Origin: Cercopithifilaria johnstoni
Taxonomy: Eukaryota > Nematoda > Chromadorea > Rhabditida > Onchocercidae
Length of the DNA stretch: 64,000 nt
NCBI GenBank assembly: GCA_916381525.1
Contig: CAKAEH010001278.1
Coordinates: 26,107-90,106, forward strand
Direction of reading: 5' to 3'
Part shown: one piece after another, positions 39,966-52,900 of the stretch
Position numbering within the stretch: position 1 is the stretch's first letter
Layout of the letters: each line of letters opens with the position of its first letter
Notes under the pieces: model-generated
Told to the model about the DNA's origin: nothing
The model's database searches: none
What the model saw: the letters and a program-made list of their open reading frames with translations, nothing else
Translations under genes and position numbers: made by a program

Positions 39966-40547
39966 ACGTAAATATGTTTCATTTCCTATATCACTAATTA
40001 GCTAAATCTGTCTCTTACTATTTTCATCCATGCTCACTCAATTCTATTTTACCTGCTATTGTATCCATTTTTTTATCCAAGTATTATCAATCATACCTTT
40101 TAAATACATGATTCATTCTGATTTCATTACCACTAATTAAACTCTATTCATCTATCCGTAACTTTTTTCATCCATACCAACTTATTATCAATCATATCTT
40201 TCAAGTATTCATCCAATTGCTTACCTAATTATTATCAATTATATCATTTGAAATTTACATCCATCTGTCTTTATCTATCATATTTTCTACGTTTGCACGC
40301 ATACATAATTCGTTTTATTATTTTAATTCATTAATTTTATTTATCCATCATATTTCCAACATTTGCATGCATTTACTACACTACATATCAACTCTTTTTA
40401 TCGATATCTTTTTTTAAAAAATAATTTTTTAAAATAATCTATTTGATATTTCGAAATTAACCAATTTCAACAATAAGATTTTCTATTTCTTCGTGACAAA
40501 TTCTCGTCTTTTTTAAAAATTCACGGTAATTGTGGAAAAAATTTCAT

Positions 40548-40822
40548 CACTCTATTCTTTTTGTTTTAATTATTCACAATTAAAAATTACGAAATATTTG
40601 GCTGGCAAAAAAATTTCTGTTATTATCTCTCTCTTTCATATACCGGAGATAAATCATATTCCTTTTATTTTAATTATTCATAATNCACTCTATTCTTTTT
40701 GTTTTAATTATTCACAATTAAAAATTACGAAATATTTGGCTGGCAAAAAAATTTCTGTTATTATCTCTCTCTTTCATATACCGGAGATAAATCATATTCC
40801 TTTTATTTTAATTATTCATAAT
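40548..40822. other. Assembly join: 137-bp exact duplication around one N
   Basis: Bases 40548-40684 and 40686-40822 are identical, with a lone N at 40685 between them. This is what an unmerged contig overlap looks like. The real genome probably has one copy. Confidence 0.85.
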
Positions 40823-41085
40823 TAAAAATTACGAAACATTTAGTTGGCAAAAAAATTTCTGTTATTATCTCTTTCTTTCACATACCGGAGATAAATCATA
40901 TTCCTTTTATTTTAATTATTCATAATTAAAAATTACGAATTTTTTAGTTGGCAGAATAATTTCTGCCATTACCTCTTTCTTTCACGTATTGGAAAGAAAT
41001 CATATTCTTCTAATTTTAATTGTTCACAATTAAAAATTACGAAATATTTGGCTGGCAAAAGAATCCTGTTATCATCTCTTTCCTT
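40570..41085. repeat. Tandem array, about 103-bp units
   Basis: Units share ATTAAAAATTACGAAATATT, TGGCAAAAAAATTTCTGTTA and CATACCGGAGATAAATCATA. Outside the single-N join at 40685 the period is about 103 bp. The similar units are probably what caused the assembly to misjoin here. Confidence 0.88.
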
Positions 41086-41509
41086 TCACATATCAAAGAG
41101 AAATCATTTAACGGATAAGTTTATGTTGCGAAAAGTGAACAACTGTTTCTTAATTTTCAATTTTCAAATTCTTCAACTCTTTTTTTTTTGAACGTTAAAT
41201 TTTTTTTAAATTGCTTTTTCGAAAGTTTTCTTTTTTAAAGTACGTTGATTTTCTTTTGTTATACTTATTTACTCTAAGCAATTATTTACAGCTGNTCCTT
41301 TCACATATCAAAGAGAAATCATTTAACGGATAAGTTTATGTTGCGAAAAGTGAACAACTGTTTCTTAATTTTCAATTTTCAAATTCTTCAACTCTTTTTT
41401 TTTTGAACGTTAAATTTTTTTTAAATTGCTTTTTCGAAAGTTTTCTTTTTTAAAGTACGTTGATTTTCTTTTGTTATACTTATTTACTCTAAGCAATTAT
41501 TTACAGCTG
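41081..41509. other. Assembly join: 214-bp exact duplication around one N
   Basis: Bases 41081-41294 and 41296-41509 are identical, with a lone N at 41295. As at 40685, a contig overlap was left in place. Confidence 0.88.
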
Positions 41510-42239
41510 AAGAAAAACAAAAGAAAACAAAAAGAAAAGTGCGATCATAACTTTGTGAAAGTATCGTTTAAAAGATCGCAATATAGTAAATATAATGAAA
41601 TGATTTATTTGAAGTAAATGTTTTTCAACTGATAATGATTGCTTATCACTGATATTAATATTTGTAACAAAGCTATTTGGCAGATACAATCTTTTTTTTT
41701 TTCATCGGATTAATCTAATTCAAATTATTCATTTACAATTGGAATATTAATATCATTGGTATTATCAACCTTTAACATATGAAAGTTTTAGATCTTTTTT
41801 GTTTTAAATTCAATTAATTATTACAATTGACACTTTAATTAACTATTACAACTCATTAATTATTATAATCGCACCGAAATAAATTTTGATAACTTAAAAA
41901 GGTAAAAAAAGAAAATTTAATTTTAATTGAAATTTTTTGAATAAAATTACATCAAAGGTATTTTTGCACCAAATGGCTTTTATGCTGAGATGAAATCAAT
42001 CTTCGCTTCACCTTTAATAGTTGAAGTTGAAAGTTGATGATTATTATATTTCACATGGTATTATTATCACTGATAGTATTTATGGTACTCTTTAAATAAT
42101 ATGTGCATGCCATAAAACAATATGCTACTATTTGTGGTACTCATGATATCTCTTTTAGTAATATTTCATCGATGATTTATAACGTTTATGTAAATTCTTT
42201 AAATAATATCTATCAATTGTGGTGTTGATACATCTTTTA

Positions 42240-42597
42240 ATGACATTTACATGTCAACAATTGAAACAAATGCTTTTCAACTGACAATGATTGCTTATCA
42301 CAACTATTATTATTTGTAATAAAGCTATTTGGCAGATATAATCCTAAGTATGCATGTTACGAAGTTCAAATGATTGAAAATGAATTATGCTACAATATAA
42401 GTGGGTTATGTCACAATCGAATGACTGTGGATATTTACATGTCAACATTTGAAACAAATGCTTTTCAACTACTATTATTATTTGCAATAAAGCTATTTGG
42501 CAGATATAATCCTAAATATGCATGTTACGAAGTTCAAATGATTGAAAATGAATTATGCTACAATAAAAGTGGGTTATGTCACAATCGAATGATTTCA
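42240..42597. repeat. Direct duplication, about 165-190 bp per copy
   Basis: Copy 1 (about 42240-42430) and copy 2 (about 42431-42597) share TTTACATGTCAACA, AAGCTATTTGGCAGATATAA, ATGCATGTTACGAAGTTCAA and TGGGTTATGTCACAATCGAA. Copy 1 carries an extra segment of about 20 bp. A diverged relic of the first half lies at about 41615-41692. Confidence 0.88.
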
Positions 42598-43176
42598 TGT
42601 AATCCAAATATTCATTGTGAAATAAATCATTGAAATAACATTCGGATCACAAACTTTATTTTGCAGTTTTATTCTCTTCATTTTATACAACATATGATAA
42701 TTAAGCTCCAAATGATCGTTATTTTTTATTTGCTTCAATTTCACATAATAGATTTCTCATAATAGCTTAACGAAACAAAGATATCATAGCAAATGATATC
42801 ATATCAACGATCACAAACATTAATGATTGATTAAACTAAGCACTACTTTGAATTGGATAACGTATCTACAGGAAGCATATGTGATAAGTTTGTTGTTTAT
42901 CTTGCATTAATCAAATAGAAGATTTGAAAAGTTTTTTCCCCTTATTTTTTTCGCTAAATGTTGAAAAATAAATTATCAGAATAATTTAATTATTTCTGGG
43001 AATAATAACCGGTTTCCGGTTTCCTTCTCATAATACTAACCGGTTTCACTTTTAAAGTAATTAGTCATATAATTTTGCTTAGATAACAATTCGATATCAT
43101 ATAATTTAATTTTAATAGACGTGTATCATCAATACAGCAATAATTATTTTTCTAATAACATTTCATTTCCAGTAAT

Positions 43177-46100
43177 TTAATCCATTAAATAAGTAATCCG
43201 ATAATAACTGGTAGCATCGGGTAATTTTTTCATTGAGCAAAATACATCACAATTATCAACACTACTACAATTATCATCATAATCATTATCAATATAATTA
43301 TTATCATCATCATCATTATCCGTACCATCCATAATTCCATTGCTTACAATAGCCGAATTTAACCAATTGCAAAGATATGTTAAACTGTCTAATATATCTA
43401 CAAAAAAAATTTCTTACGTTAAAAATATCCTAAAAATTTTAAACAAGAAAATTATAATATAAAAAATAGAACTAATTTAAAAATAATTTTTAAAAATAAT
43501 GAAATTATTTTTACCACAAATTTTTTAAATAGCAATTCAATAACTGATTAATTAGCAAACTTTAATTAGATTAAAAAACTTCAAATTAATTAAAGAGATT
43601 TAATTCATTGCGCAAATTTAATCAATAAAATAATATGTATGTTTGTAGTATAAATTGTATCATTTAGAAAATGATACAATTTATACCTTTCTAATAACTA
43701 TTTAACTAATTATAACTAATTATTATTTTCAATTTATTTTAATTATTTATTATTTTCTAATAAATGCAAATAAAAATTTGTATTATTTATTTTCTAATAT
43801 AAATAAAATGTAAATATAAATAACGATTAAACAAACTTTTTTTTCAATTATCTTTCAAAGTTTTATTTTGATAATATTTAATAATTTAGAAAGTTTGAGA
43901 TTTCATTTCTAAAAAGAATTAGAGTTTTCAAATTTTAGATCAATTAGTTAATTAATTATAAATCAGTTGATTAATTAATTAGGTTAATATTACATTACCG
44001 TGAAAAGAGTCTTCATCATTTGCATTGGAGGATATTGTAAGTGGAAGAAATGGACGAAAAACAACATCGCATAAGTCAATTAGAATGAGTGATATTCGGG
44101 CTGCTCGCAGGAAACGGTTTATTTCACGAACCGAATTTGGGAAAAGTATTGGAGTAAACAAAAGCAATGCATCTGTAATTAATTAATTAATTAATTACTG
44201 ATGTATTCAAGTAAAACTTATTAATTGAAAATCAATTTTTTGCAAATGAAATATTTTAAATAAATCAAAGTATTTTAGAACATTCTTCTAATGTTAATAA
44301 TATATTTTATTGGAAATAAAACAAATAAAAGAGGAAAATATTTAATTAATAATTAATTAATGACCATTTATTATTATTATTAATAACAATTATTGTGATT
44401 GCGATTTTTTTATTGAAAATGAAACAAATAAAAGAGGGAACTTTTAATTACCAATTAATTACCATTTATTATTATTATTACTATTACTATTATTATTATT
44501 AATTATCATTATTTATTAATATTATTTGTTAATATTTATTACTATTAATTATTTATTATTATTACTAATAATTATTGCGACCATGATTTTTTTATTGGAA
44601 ATGAGACAAATAAAGAGGAAAATTTTAAATTACCATTTATTATTATTAATAATAATAATTATTATTAATTATTGTGATTGCGATTTTTAGTATAATTAAT
44701 TGAATTTAGAACAAAACACGACTTGCTTAATGGATGTATCGCAAGAATTCAAACCATATAAATTGCAAATAAAAATTTTAAAATAAAATCATTTCAAAAT
44801 AATTTAATAACGTACTTTGCGACACTTAAAAATATTTTCATAAGATATTATTTACATTTTGAAATGTGAAAAAAGAAACTAATAGAAATTCAAAATGCAT
44901 TTTCTTCATTTTTCAACACATCCGATCGTGCAAGTTTCTTGCAAGAACATTAAAGCCGACTTATGGGAGTTTTTCTCGAAAGCTCTATATCAATAATTGC
45001 AATTAACGAGAGTATTTTAGGATGGAATCAATTTTGCAATTCAATTTAAAATAAATTGTTGCTTCCTCCTATTTTTCAAATTTTGAAACTTCTTATTTTT
45101 ATGAAGTAGTAAAAATTGTTGCTCCCACATTTTATGATCTATCTGTAAATGATGAAAAATTATTATCATTACCGGTGTATGCATCTGTTATGGAACCGAT
45201 TGATTGTTGAATCAGATTTTTGAGCGATCGGCAAATCAGATAGGTGAATTGACGAAGAAAATACGGCGATTGCAGGATTAAACTAAACACACAAAATTTT
45301 TTAATTAAAAAGATTGATAATATTTTTAATTAGTAGATAAATAACTAAACATATAAGTATATATAAGTAAACATAAGAAGTTATATAAGTAAAGTTATAT
45401 CAGTATACAAGTAAAGTTATATAAGTTATACAAATATACATAATAAAACTATTGGCAATTTAACTTTTCAGAAGTTTTAATAGTTTTCACTAGTAACATC
45501 AGAAATAATCAACATTAAGGATAATGATCGTAATTAAGTATGAGAATAATTTGAGAGGTATCATATCTCGAGATAATATATATTATCTTACGTAGAAAGT
45601 TGTCAATAAATGGCATATATACTTCTATAAATTCTTATGTTTACCTATATATACTTGCATGTTCAGTTATTTATCTATTAATTAAAAATATTTTTATATA
45701 AGTAAAGTTACAATACTTGGCACATATTATCACGAGATATGATTTTATGATTTCATCCAAATTGAATTATGATAAACATTGAAGGTAAGAACTACAAGAA
45801 TAATAGATAACTGATAATTGAATGGTAATTAATACTCTTCCATTTTTTTTAAATAATTTTTGTTAATTTTAATTAACATTTTTTTAGACGTATTTCAATA
45901 TTATAATCATCATTATACATTTATTCTATATACTATTGGAGTTTATTCTATATATTTTTGTACCTACAAAGTTTATTTTATATATTTCAAATTTTCATCA
46001 TTAAGAAAAACAAAGAAGAAAAAAGTTTAAGTTTTAATTTTGATAAAAAATTATATCCATTTTACCCATTAACATATATCAGCGCTGTTTGAAGTGATGA

Positions 46101-49100
46101 TCCTAATGAAACGGATAAAAATTCCTCTGATTCATCGTCAAATATACCACCCGGAAAAGTATTCAATATTTCCTGAAAATTTAATAATATGATAAAGAAA
46201 ATAAATAATAATAATAAAAGCAAAAACTATTGAAATAAAGAAAAAGAAAATCGATATAACTATAATTTTTTCTTTTTATCATTTATCAATTTTATCATTT
46301 TTTTAAATTTTTTTTATCGTTTTTAAATTTTCATCATTATTATTATCATTATTAATTTTTCATCATTATTTATTATTATCATTATTAATTTTTCATCATT
46401 ATTTATTATTATCATTATTAATTTTTCATCATTATTTATTATTATCATTATTAATTTTTCATCATTATTTATTATTATTATTATTAATTTTTCATCATTA
46501 TTTATTATTATCATTATTAATTTTTCATCACTAGTTATTATTATCATTATTAATTTTTCATCATTATTTATTATTATCATTATTAATTTTTCATCATTAT
46601 TTATTATTATCATTATTAATTTTTCATCATTATTTGTTATTATCATTATTAATTTTTCATCACTATTTATCATTATCATTATTAATTTCTCATCATTACT
46701 TATTATTATCAGTTTTAGTTTTTCATCACTATTTATTATTATCATTATTTATTATTATCATTATTAATTTTTCATCATTATTTATTATTATCATTTTTAA
46801 ATTTAATTTATCATTTTTAAATTTTTAACAAACATGAATTAAATAGTAGCAATAAATAGCATTATCATTTCCAACTTTATTTATTTCATATTTATAGCAA
46901 TAAACGATGTATGAATTCATTTCTACCAAAATTTTAAATTCATTTAAATCAGATGTATACTTAAGAACATTTCATATATATCAACTTTGTTATTAAAACA
47001 AAAATTTCTTAGTACTAAAATTCTATAGCTGAAGTTTTTTAGTGATTAACAGATTTGAAGAAATAGCTAGCAATAAATAAAATTAATTTTTATATACAAT
47101 AAACAAATTTATATTCATTGCATAATTTTATATTATACAATAAACAAATATATAATATACAACATAATATACATAAATAATATACAATACAGCACCATAT
47201 ACACTATAAAATATTAAAATCACGATATACAATAGAACATAAAATAAAAAAATAGATAATTTATGTATAAAGCAACCTTTTTATAACAAATTCAAATATG
47301 AATTTGTTAAAAATTCATTCTTTAATACTTAATTACTCAAACATTTGTTAACATTTTATTCTTTAATACTTAATAATTCAAATGTATTAAATACATTTTC
47401 CTGTTTTCTTCACTTCTCAACAGGAAAGTGATATTGATTGCATTAATGAATTTAAATTTAGAATGTGAATTAATTTGAATTAAATTAAAATACTATTATA
47501 GAAAAATAACCTTTAATGTAGTAATGATCACATTTGCATCAATATATGCTAATTCACTTCGTACATATTGTTTTCGTTTCAATTTCAGAAGCAATTTTTG
47601 CACTTCTAAATAACAAACGAAAATGGATAATATACTGAGGAAGAAAAGCACGAATTGATAGTTAATAAAATTAGGTTTACTTATAATTAAAAATTAATAC
47701 AATATTAGGTTTCCTGTAAAAAAAAAGAAAGAATTCAAAAATCAAAAGATTAATTTAAAATATTTGCAAAATTAAAGATAAAAATAAAAGGTAAAAAATT
47801 AAATTAAAATTTGCAGAAAAGCAAGAAATATTCTCAATATTTAAATACTAAATTTTTAACACATCTATCTTTATTTTGATAGTTTATAATTTTTTTACTT
47901 CTAAAATTTCTTCTAAAGTTTATAGCTATCCCTAGTTTATAGTCTAGCTTAGTCTATAAGTTTATTTAATCAAAATTAAAATAAATCGATATAATAACCA
48001 GGTGTCGCGGTATAACGTAATCCAAGGCGTCTTCGCATTTTCGGATCAACTTTTAGATCACAAATCATAGCCAAAAAATACTAAAAAAAATTTTTAATCT
48101 AATAAAATAAGACAATGGGCCAAAATGCTAATAATACTAGTAATTAATAAAAAACTAATAAAAAGATAAGATAATTTTAATGATTGAAAAAATACTTCAA
48201 ATAGTAAAATTAAGAGAAACTGCTAATTTTGAAATTATCATTAAAATTTTTTTAAGTCTAAAAATCAATATTTTATTAAATATTCATTTCTTTCGATCTT
48301 TCAATTCATCAATTCTTAAAAGAGTTAAGAAATAGAAAATCAAAGTATAACAAAAAATTGATTGATAAAAATTAAAATCAGTATGAAGTATTCCTCGCGC
48401 TAATTAGCTAATTGCTCAGTATTACAATTATATTTTGTAAGACGAATATTTAAATGAAATGGAATTTAAAATGAAATTAGAATTGATTGATGATAACGTG
48501 ATAATGATTTTGATCATGATTTATATTTAGAATTAATGATAATAACTTATTATGATTATCATTATGCCTTATATTTAGACTGATAAACAATTTATATATA
48601 TATATTTTATTTTGAGGAAACAGTTTAAACAAACCTCAAGAGCTGGTTGTGTGATAACTTTATTCGATGATATTTTATGATGTGTTTGTAAATCAGCTGT
48701 CGTAAAACATTTCTGTTTATCATATCCATTATGATTATCATTAATGGTAATATTTGCATTCAATCCAAGCATAAGTTGCATTGATGAAGTTAACTTTTCA
48801 TTCTGTAATATTAATTTTATTAGAAATCTAAAAAACAAAAATGAAACATTTAGATTATTTTTAACCGCGATACTTAATCATATAATTATTTAATTAATTA
48901 ATATGCAAATGAATTATTATATTTCAGTATCATTTATGTATCTAATTTGCATTTATACATGATTGATTAATGTAAATGAATTGTATTTTAGTATTGTATC
49001 TAATTTAATAACAATAAATAATTAATATAAATGAAGTAAATATTGTAGTATCATATACCTGATTTGAATTTATACATGATTAATAATGGAAATGAATTAT

Positions 49101-52100
49101 AATTTAGTATTTGATATAATATAATAATATTAAACTAATAATGTGAATGAAATATATTTTAATATTGCGTCTAATTTAATAAAATTAAATTAACAATGTA
49201 AATGAATTAATTTCTTTAGTATCATACATGCATTTTATTAGTATTTATAAATGATCAGTATTGTAAATTATATTTTAGTACTGAATTTCAGCACTGTATC
49301 TAATTTAATAATATTAAATTAATGATGCAAATGAATTAATTATATTATAGCATCATTTATGTATCTAATCAGTATTTATATACATGATTCCTTTATCAAA
49401 TCTGTTTTTATAAGTAATGCCTACTTATTTTTTGGAATTTAAAAAATAGTCCAAAACGACAACAGTAACAACAACAACAACAACAACAAAAACAACGACA
49501 ACAACAACAAAACAACAACAACAAAACAACAACAAAAAAACAACAAAAAAAACAACTACAACAAAAACAACAACAACAACAACAACAACAATAGCAACGA
49601 CAATTGACAATGACAATGGCAAAACGACGCTATTAAAATTGTTTTTCTTTCTATTTCTTTTCTTTATTTCTAATCCTCTTATTGCATATGAAAATATCAT
49701 ACTAAAATTAGAATCCATTTAATACATTTATCAAATTCATTCAATTTTTAATTAATATTAAAATTAATTGATAGTTATGATTTCGTAAATTTTCAACCAA
49801 AATTTCGCAAATTATCCATTTTAGGTCAAACATATATATTACATATATATAAATATCCATCAAATGAAAACGATGAAATTAGGTTTAATTAGATGATATC
49901 TTCTAATCATACTAATTATCTCACTAATATATATGTATTAAATTTAAGAAATTAATCAAAATTGGTTCGCATTTTGGTTAATTTCTTAAAATTGATATTA
50001 AATAGCGTAATTTAATCCAAATGTTCTATATAATTTAATGTGAAATTTTATTGAAAATTTCCAAATATTTCAGTATAATTTTCAATTTTCGAATTTCTCT
50101 CTCTCTGTCTCTCTCTCTAACATTTGAAAATGAACATAAATAATTTTAATTTGATTTTATTTATTAAATAACGAAAACAAAAATGAGTGATGACTATGTA
50201 AGTATAAACAAAAATATATGATAATTATCTGAGTATAATTTTTTGAAATTTAAAATTTAAAATTTCTTCATTAGTATTTGCTAAAAAAAAAAAAAAGGAA
50301 ATTTGCAAAATTTCAATTTCGAATTTTCGAGAAGAAATTCTCATTATTTTTTTGTTGAAATAAAATTTATGTAATTACCAAAATTATGGTAAATTTTCCA
50401 ATTGAAATTTCTACGTGCAATACAAATTGTATGACATTTTTTTTTTCGATCATTTCGATAAGTGTATTTCGAAGAGGAAATAAATTTTTGAAACATTTTT
50501 CAAATTGCAACAAATGAAATTTAAAATTTAGCATTGAAAAAAACAATTCCCCAAGAAGGAAAAGATGAGAAAAGAAAGATGAAAATATATTTTAGGTCAA
50601 AATTAATTATTCTTATCAAAAATATATAGGGAGGATGGGGCTAAACCCATATATAAAAAAAAATATATGTATTATATATTTTAATAAGAATTATTAATTA
50701 TACATCTGTCAAATGTATCGTATGTGTTGATAAGAATTATTAATTGCACATATCAAATGTATCGTATGTATTGGTAAGAATTATACACATATCAAATGTA
50801 TCGTATGTGTTAAACACATATCGAATGTATCGTATGTATTAATAAGAATTATTAGTTATACACATATCAAATGCATCATATGTATTGATAAGAATTATTA
50901 ATTGCACATATATCTAATGAATCGTATGTATTATACACATATTGAATGTACCGTATGTATGTGTTATGCACATATGGAATGTATCGTATGTATCGATATG
51001 AATTAATAATTGTACATATATCAAATGTATCTTATGTATTATACACACAGCAAATATATCGTATGTATTGATAAGAATTATTAATTATACACATATCAAA
51101 TGTATCGTATGTGTTATAGACATATGGAATATATCGTATGTATCGATACGAATTATTAATTGTGCATATATCAAATGTATCGTATGTATTATACACACAC
51201 CAAATATATCGTATGTATTGATAAGAATTATTAATTATACACATATCGAATGTACCGTATGTATTGATAAAAATTCCTAATTATACACATATCAAATGTA
51301 TCGTATGTGTTATGCACATATGGAATGTATCGTACGTATTGATAAGAATTATTAATTATACACATATCAAATGTATGGTATGTATTGATAAGATTAATTA
51401 TACACATACCAAATGTATCGTCTGTATTGATAAGAATTATTAATTATACACATTTCAAATGTATCGTATGTATCGTCGCCATAAATCGAAATTAAATTAA
51501 ATCTCTTCTTTATTAAACTCTCTTTCAAAGATAAGCATAGAAATAGTACTAGCAATATAAAAGGAAAATGGATGATATTTTCGGGATATCTTTTTCAGTT
51601 GCTCGTAATAAAATGCAAAAATGAATTTGAAATAACTCATATAAATGATTTTATTCATTTCTTTCTTTTTGTCCTTTTTCGATTGATAGAAAAAAAAAGT
51701 AAATTTAAATTTTTATCAAAAAATTGATTTTCCAAAATTGCAATAAAATAATTTTTCATTTCAATTTCAAATTTAACAACTAAATATTTTCTACGATAGA
51801 AAGAAGTAATTGATGATAAAATATATTTTAATTGAAATGGATTCATTAGATGAGGAAATTTTATAAATAAACAAATAAATAAACAAAATAAACAAATAAA
51901 TTAAAAATAAACAAATAAATTAAAAATAAACAAATCAATAAAAATAATTTAAACCAATATTAATGTAATCAATAATCAATAATTTCAACTATTATTTATG
52001 TAATCAATAATTTTACAATAATTTACTTATGAAATTAATCAATAATTAATAATCAATAATTATTTTATATTCTATAAAGTATGATATTTATAATTTAAAA

Positions 52101-52375
52101 TAAATACAAAATTATTTGTGGCTGTTGCAAATCGATTTGTAGATTATAATTAATTAATTCGACACGTAAATTATTTTAAAACAATAAATGAGTAAAAAGA
52201 GTAATTACCTGTATTTTAGGTCGCATTCTTCCTTTCTTTTTTTCCTTTTCTTTTGGAGGAGAATTTATTTGAGAAATAATTTGATTATACTAACATTCCA
52301 CGTCTTTGTACAATTTCACCGATATTTTTCTTTTCACAGATGATAGATTAATTGATTGCGTGCAATTTCCACGAA
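43177..52375 (-). CDS. RhoGAP-like domain protein, 5' end unresolved
   Basis: A RhoGAP domain speeds GTP hydrolysis by Rho-family GTPases. Exons: 52209-52375 (uncertain start), 48635-48802, 47999-48080, 47511-47605, 46066-46172, 45173-45282, 43999-44172, 43177-43397. From the second on, all phases agree. A conservative start at Met 52226 gives 324 residues. The RhoGAP-like part reads ALEYFLAMICDLKVDPKMRR, LGLRYTATPEVQKLLLKLK, DANVIITTLKEILNTFPGG, YFLRQFTYLICRSLKNLIQQ and DAYTDALLLFTPILFPNSV, which follow the order of a RhoGAP helix bundle. The Arg in GLRY could be the arginine finger. The C-terminus is acidic and Asp/Asn-rich. Exon 52209-52375 stays open in the right phase except for one TAG at 52290-52292. 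Introns are long and repeat-filled. Family assignment is by eye and divergent. Confidence 0.65.
43648..43686. repeat. Perfect 18-bp inverted repeat in the last RhoGAP-like intron
   Basis: Arms 43648-43665 (GTATAAATTGTATCATTT) and 43669-43686 are exact reverse complements with a 3-nt AGA loop. Confidence 0.9.
44308..44695. repeat. Degenerate repeat block in RhoGAP-like intron
   Basis: Three degenerate copies share ATTGGAAATGAGACAAATAA, a long TTATTATTATTA stretch, and ATTATTGTGATTGCGATTTT. The block is extremely AT-rich. Confidence 0.75.
46323..46800. repeat. 33-bp tandem array, about 14 units
   Basis: The unit reads about TTATTATTATCATTATTAAT followed by TTTTCATCATTA. Because 33 is divisible by three, frames stay open through the array on both strands, for example a 140-codon frame with an 11-residue period on the minus strand. 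It lies in an intron of the RhoGAP-like gene, just downstream of exon 46066-46172, and is not a gene. Confidence 0.92.
49456..49620. repeat. Impure (CAA)n microsatellite
   Basis: ACAACAACA runs interrupted by AAAACAAC and CAACGACA fill this stretch inside a RhoGAP-like intron. Confidence 0.92.
50690..51480. repeat. Tandem array, about 46-bp units with short variants
   Basis: The main unit joins TATCGTATGTATTGATAAGA, ATTATTAATTATACACATAT and CAAATG. Shorter variants of about 30 bp lack the middle part. Roughly 18 units lie in the 3.4-kb RhoGAP-like intron. Open frames at 51032-51280 on both strands are by-products. Confidence 0.9.
51850..51945. repeat. (AAATAAAC)n-type simple repeat
   Basis: A run of AAATAAACAAATAAAT variants near the 5' side of the long RhoGAP-like intron. 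Confidence 0.8.
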
Positions 52376-52439
52376 CTATAAAATTTTAGGTACAATTAAA
52401 ATTTTAATCGTATAATTAAATTTTTAATCAAAAAATTAT

Positions 52440-52900
52440 AAATTGATTAAGAAATGATGATGATGATGATGATAATGATAATGATGATATTTTCTTGCCA
52501 GACAAATTGTATAATTAAATTTTTAATCAAAAAATCATAAATTGATTTAGAGATGATGATGATGATGATGATGATGATAGTGATGATAATTTTATTACTA
52601 AAGATAAAAACGAAGATATAATTAACAAATATTACTTATCAAAAAGAAAGTTATGAGAGATTAAAAAGAAAAGGTAATAATGGATAATTGTAATAATGAT
52701 AATAGCAATTGATAATAATTGTAGTAATGATAATAATCAAGATAATAATAGTAGTAATAATAATTGCAGTAATGAGAATAACAATTGGTAATAATTGTAA
52801 TAATACTTATAATTGTAATGATGATAATAATAATTGATAATAATTGTAATAATGATAATAATAAATGATAATAATTGTTTATGCTATTGAAATAGAAATA
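52440..52900. repeat. ATG/ATA simple repeats
   Basis: Two copies of a segment of about 80 bp (TTTTTAATCAAAAAAT, AAATTGATT, then ATGATGATG) are followed by degenerate TAATAATTGTAATAATGATA repeats. Confidence 0.85.

Larger units (their letters stand above)
38569..43176. other. Repeat-rich intergenic region
   Basis: This 4.6-kb stretch lies upstream of the calponin-like gene and downstream of the RhoGAP-like gene. It consists largely of degenerate arrays (39135-39965, 40570-41085), two assembly joins (40685, 41295) and a duplicated block (42240-42597). I recognise no exon. The part at 38,640-39,120, next to the calponin start, has no obvious repeat and is the likeliest promoter region. Confidence 0.5.

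Noticed and set aside
40532..40825. 97-codon plus-strand frame containing an unknown residue
   Set aside because: It runs across the N join and is just the same repeat unit translated twice.
46323..46745. 140-codon minus-strand frame with an 11-residue period
   Set aside because: Product of a 33-bp tandem repeat inside an intron.
49425..49718. 97-codon valine-rich minus-strand frame
   Set aside because: Translation of an impure CAA microsatellite within an intron.
51032..51280. Opposed 70-codon frames on both strands
   Set aside because: Translations of the 46-bp tandem array; no gene context.
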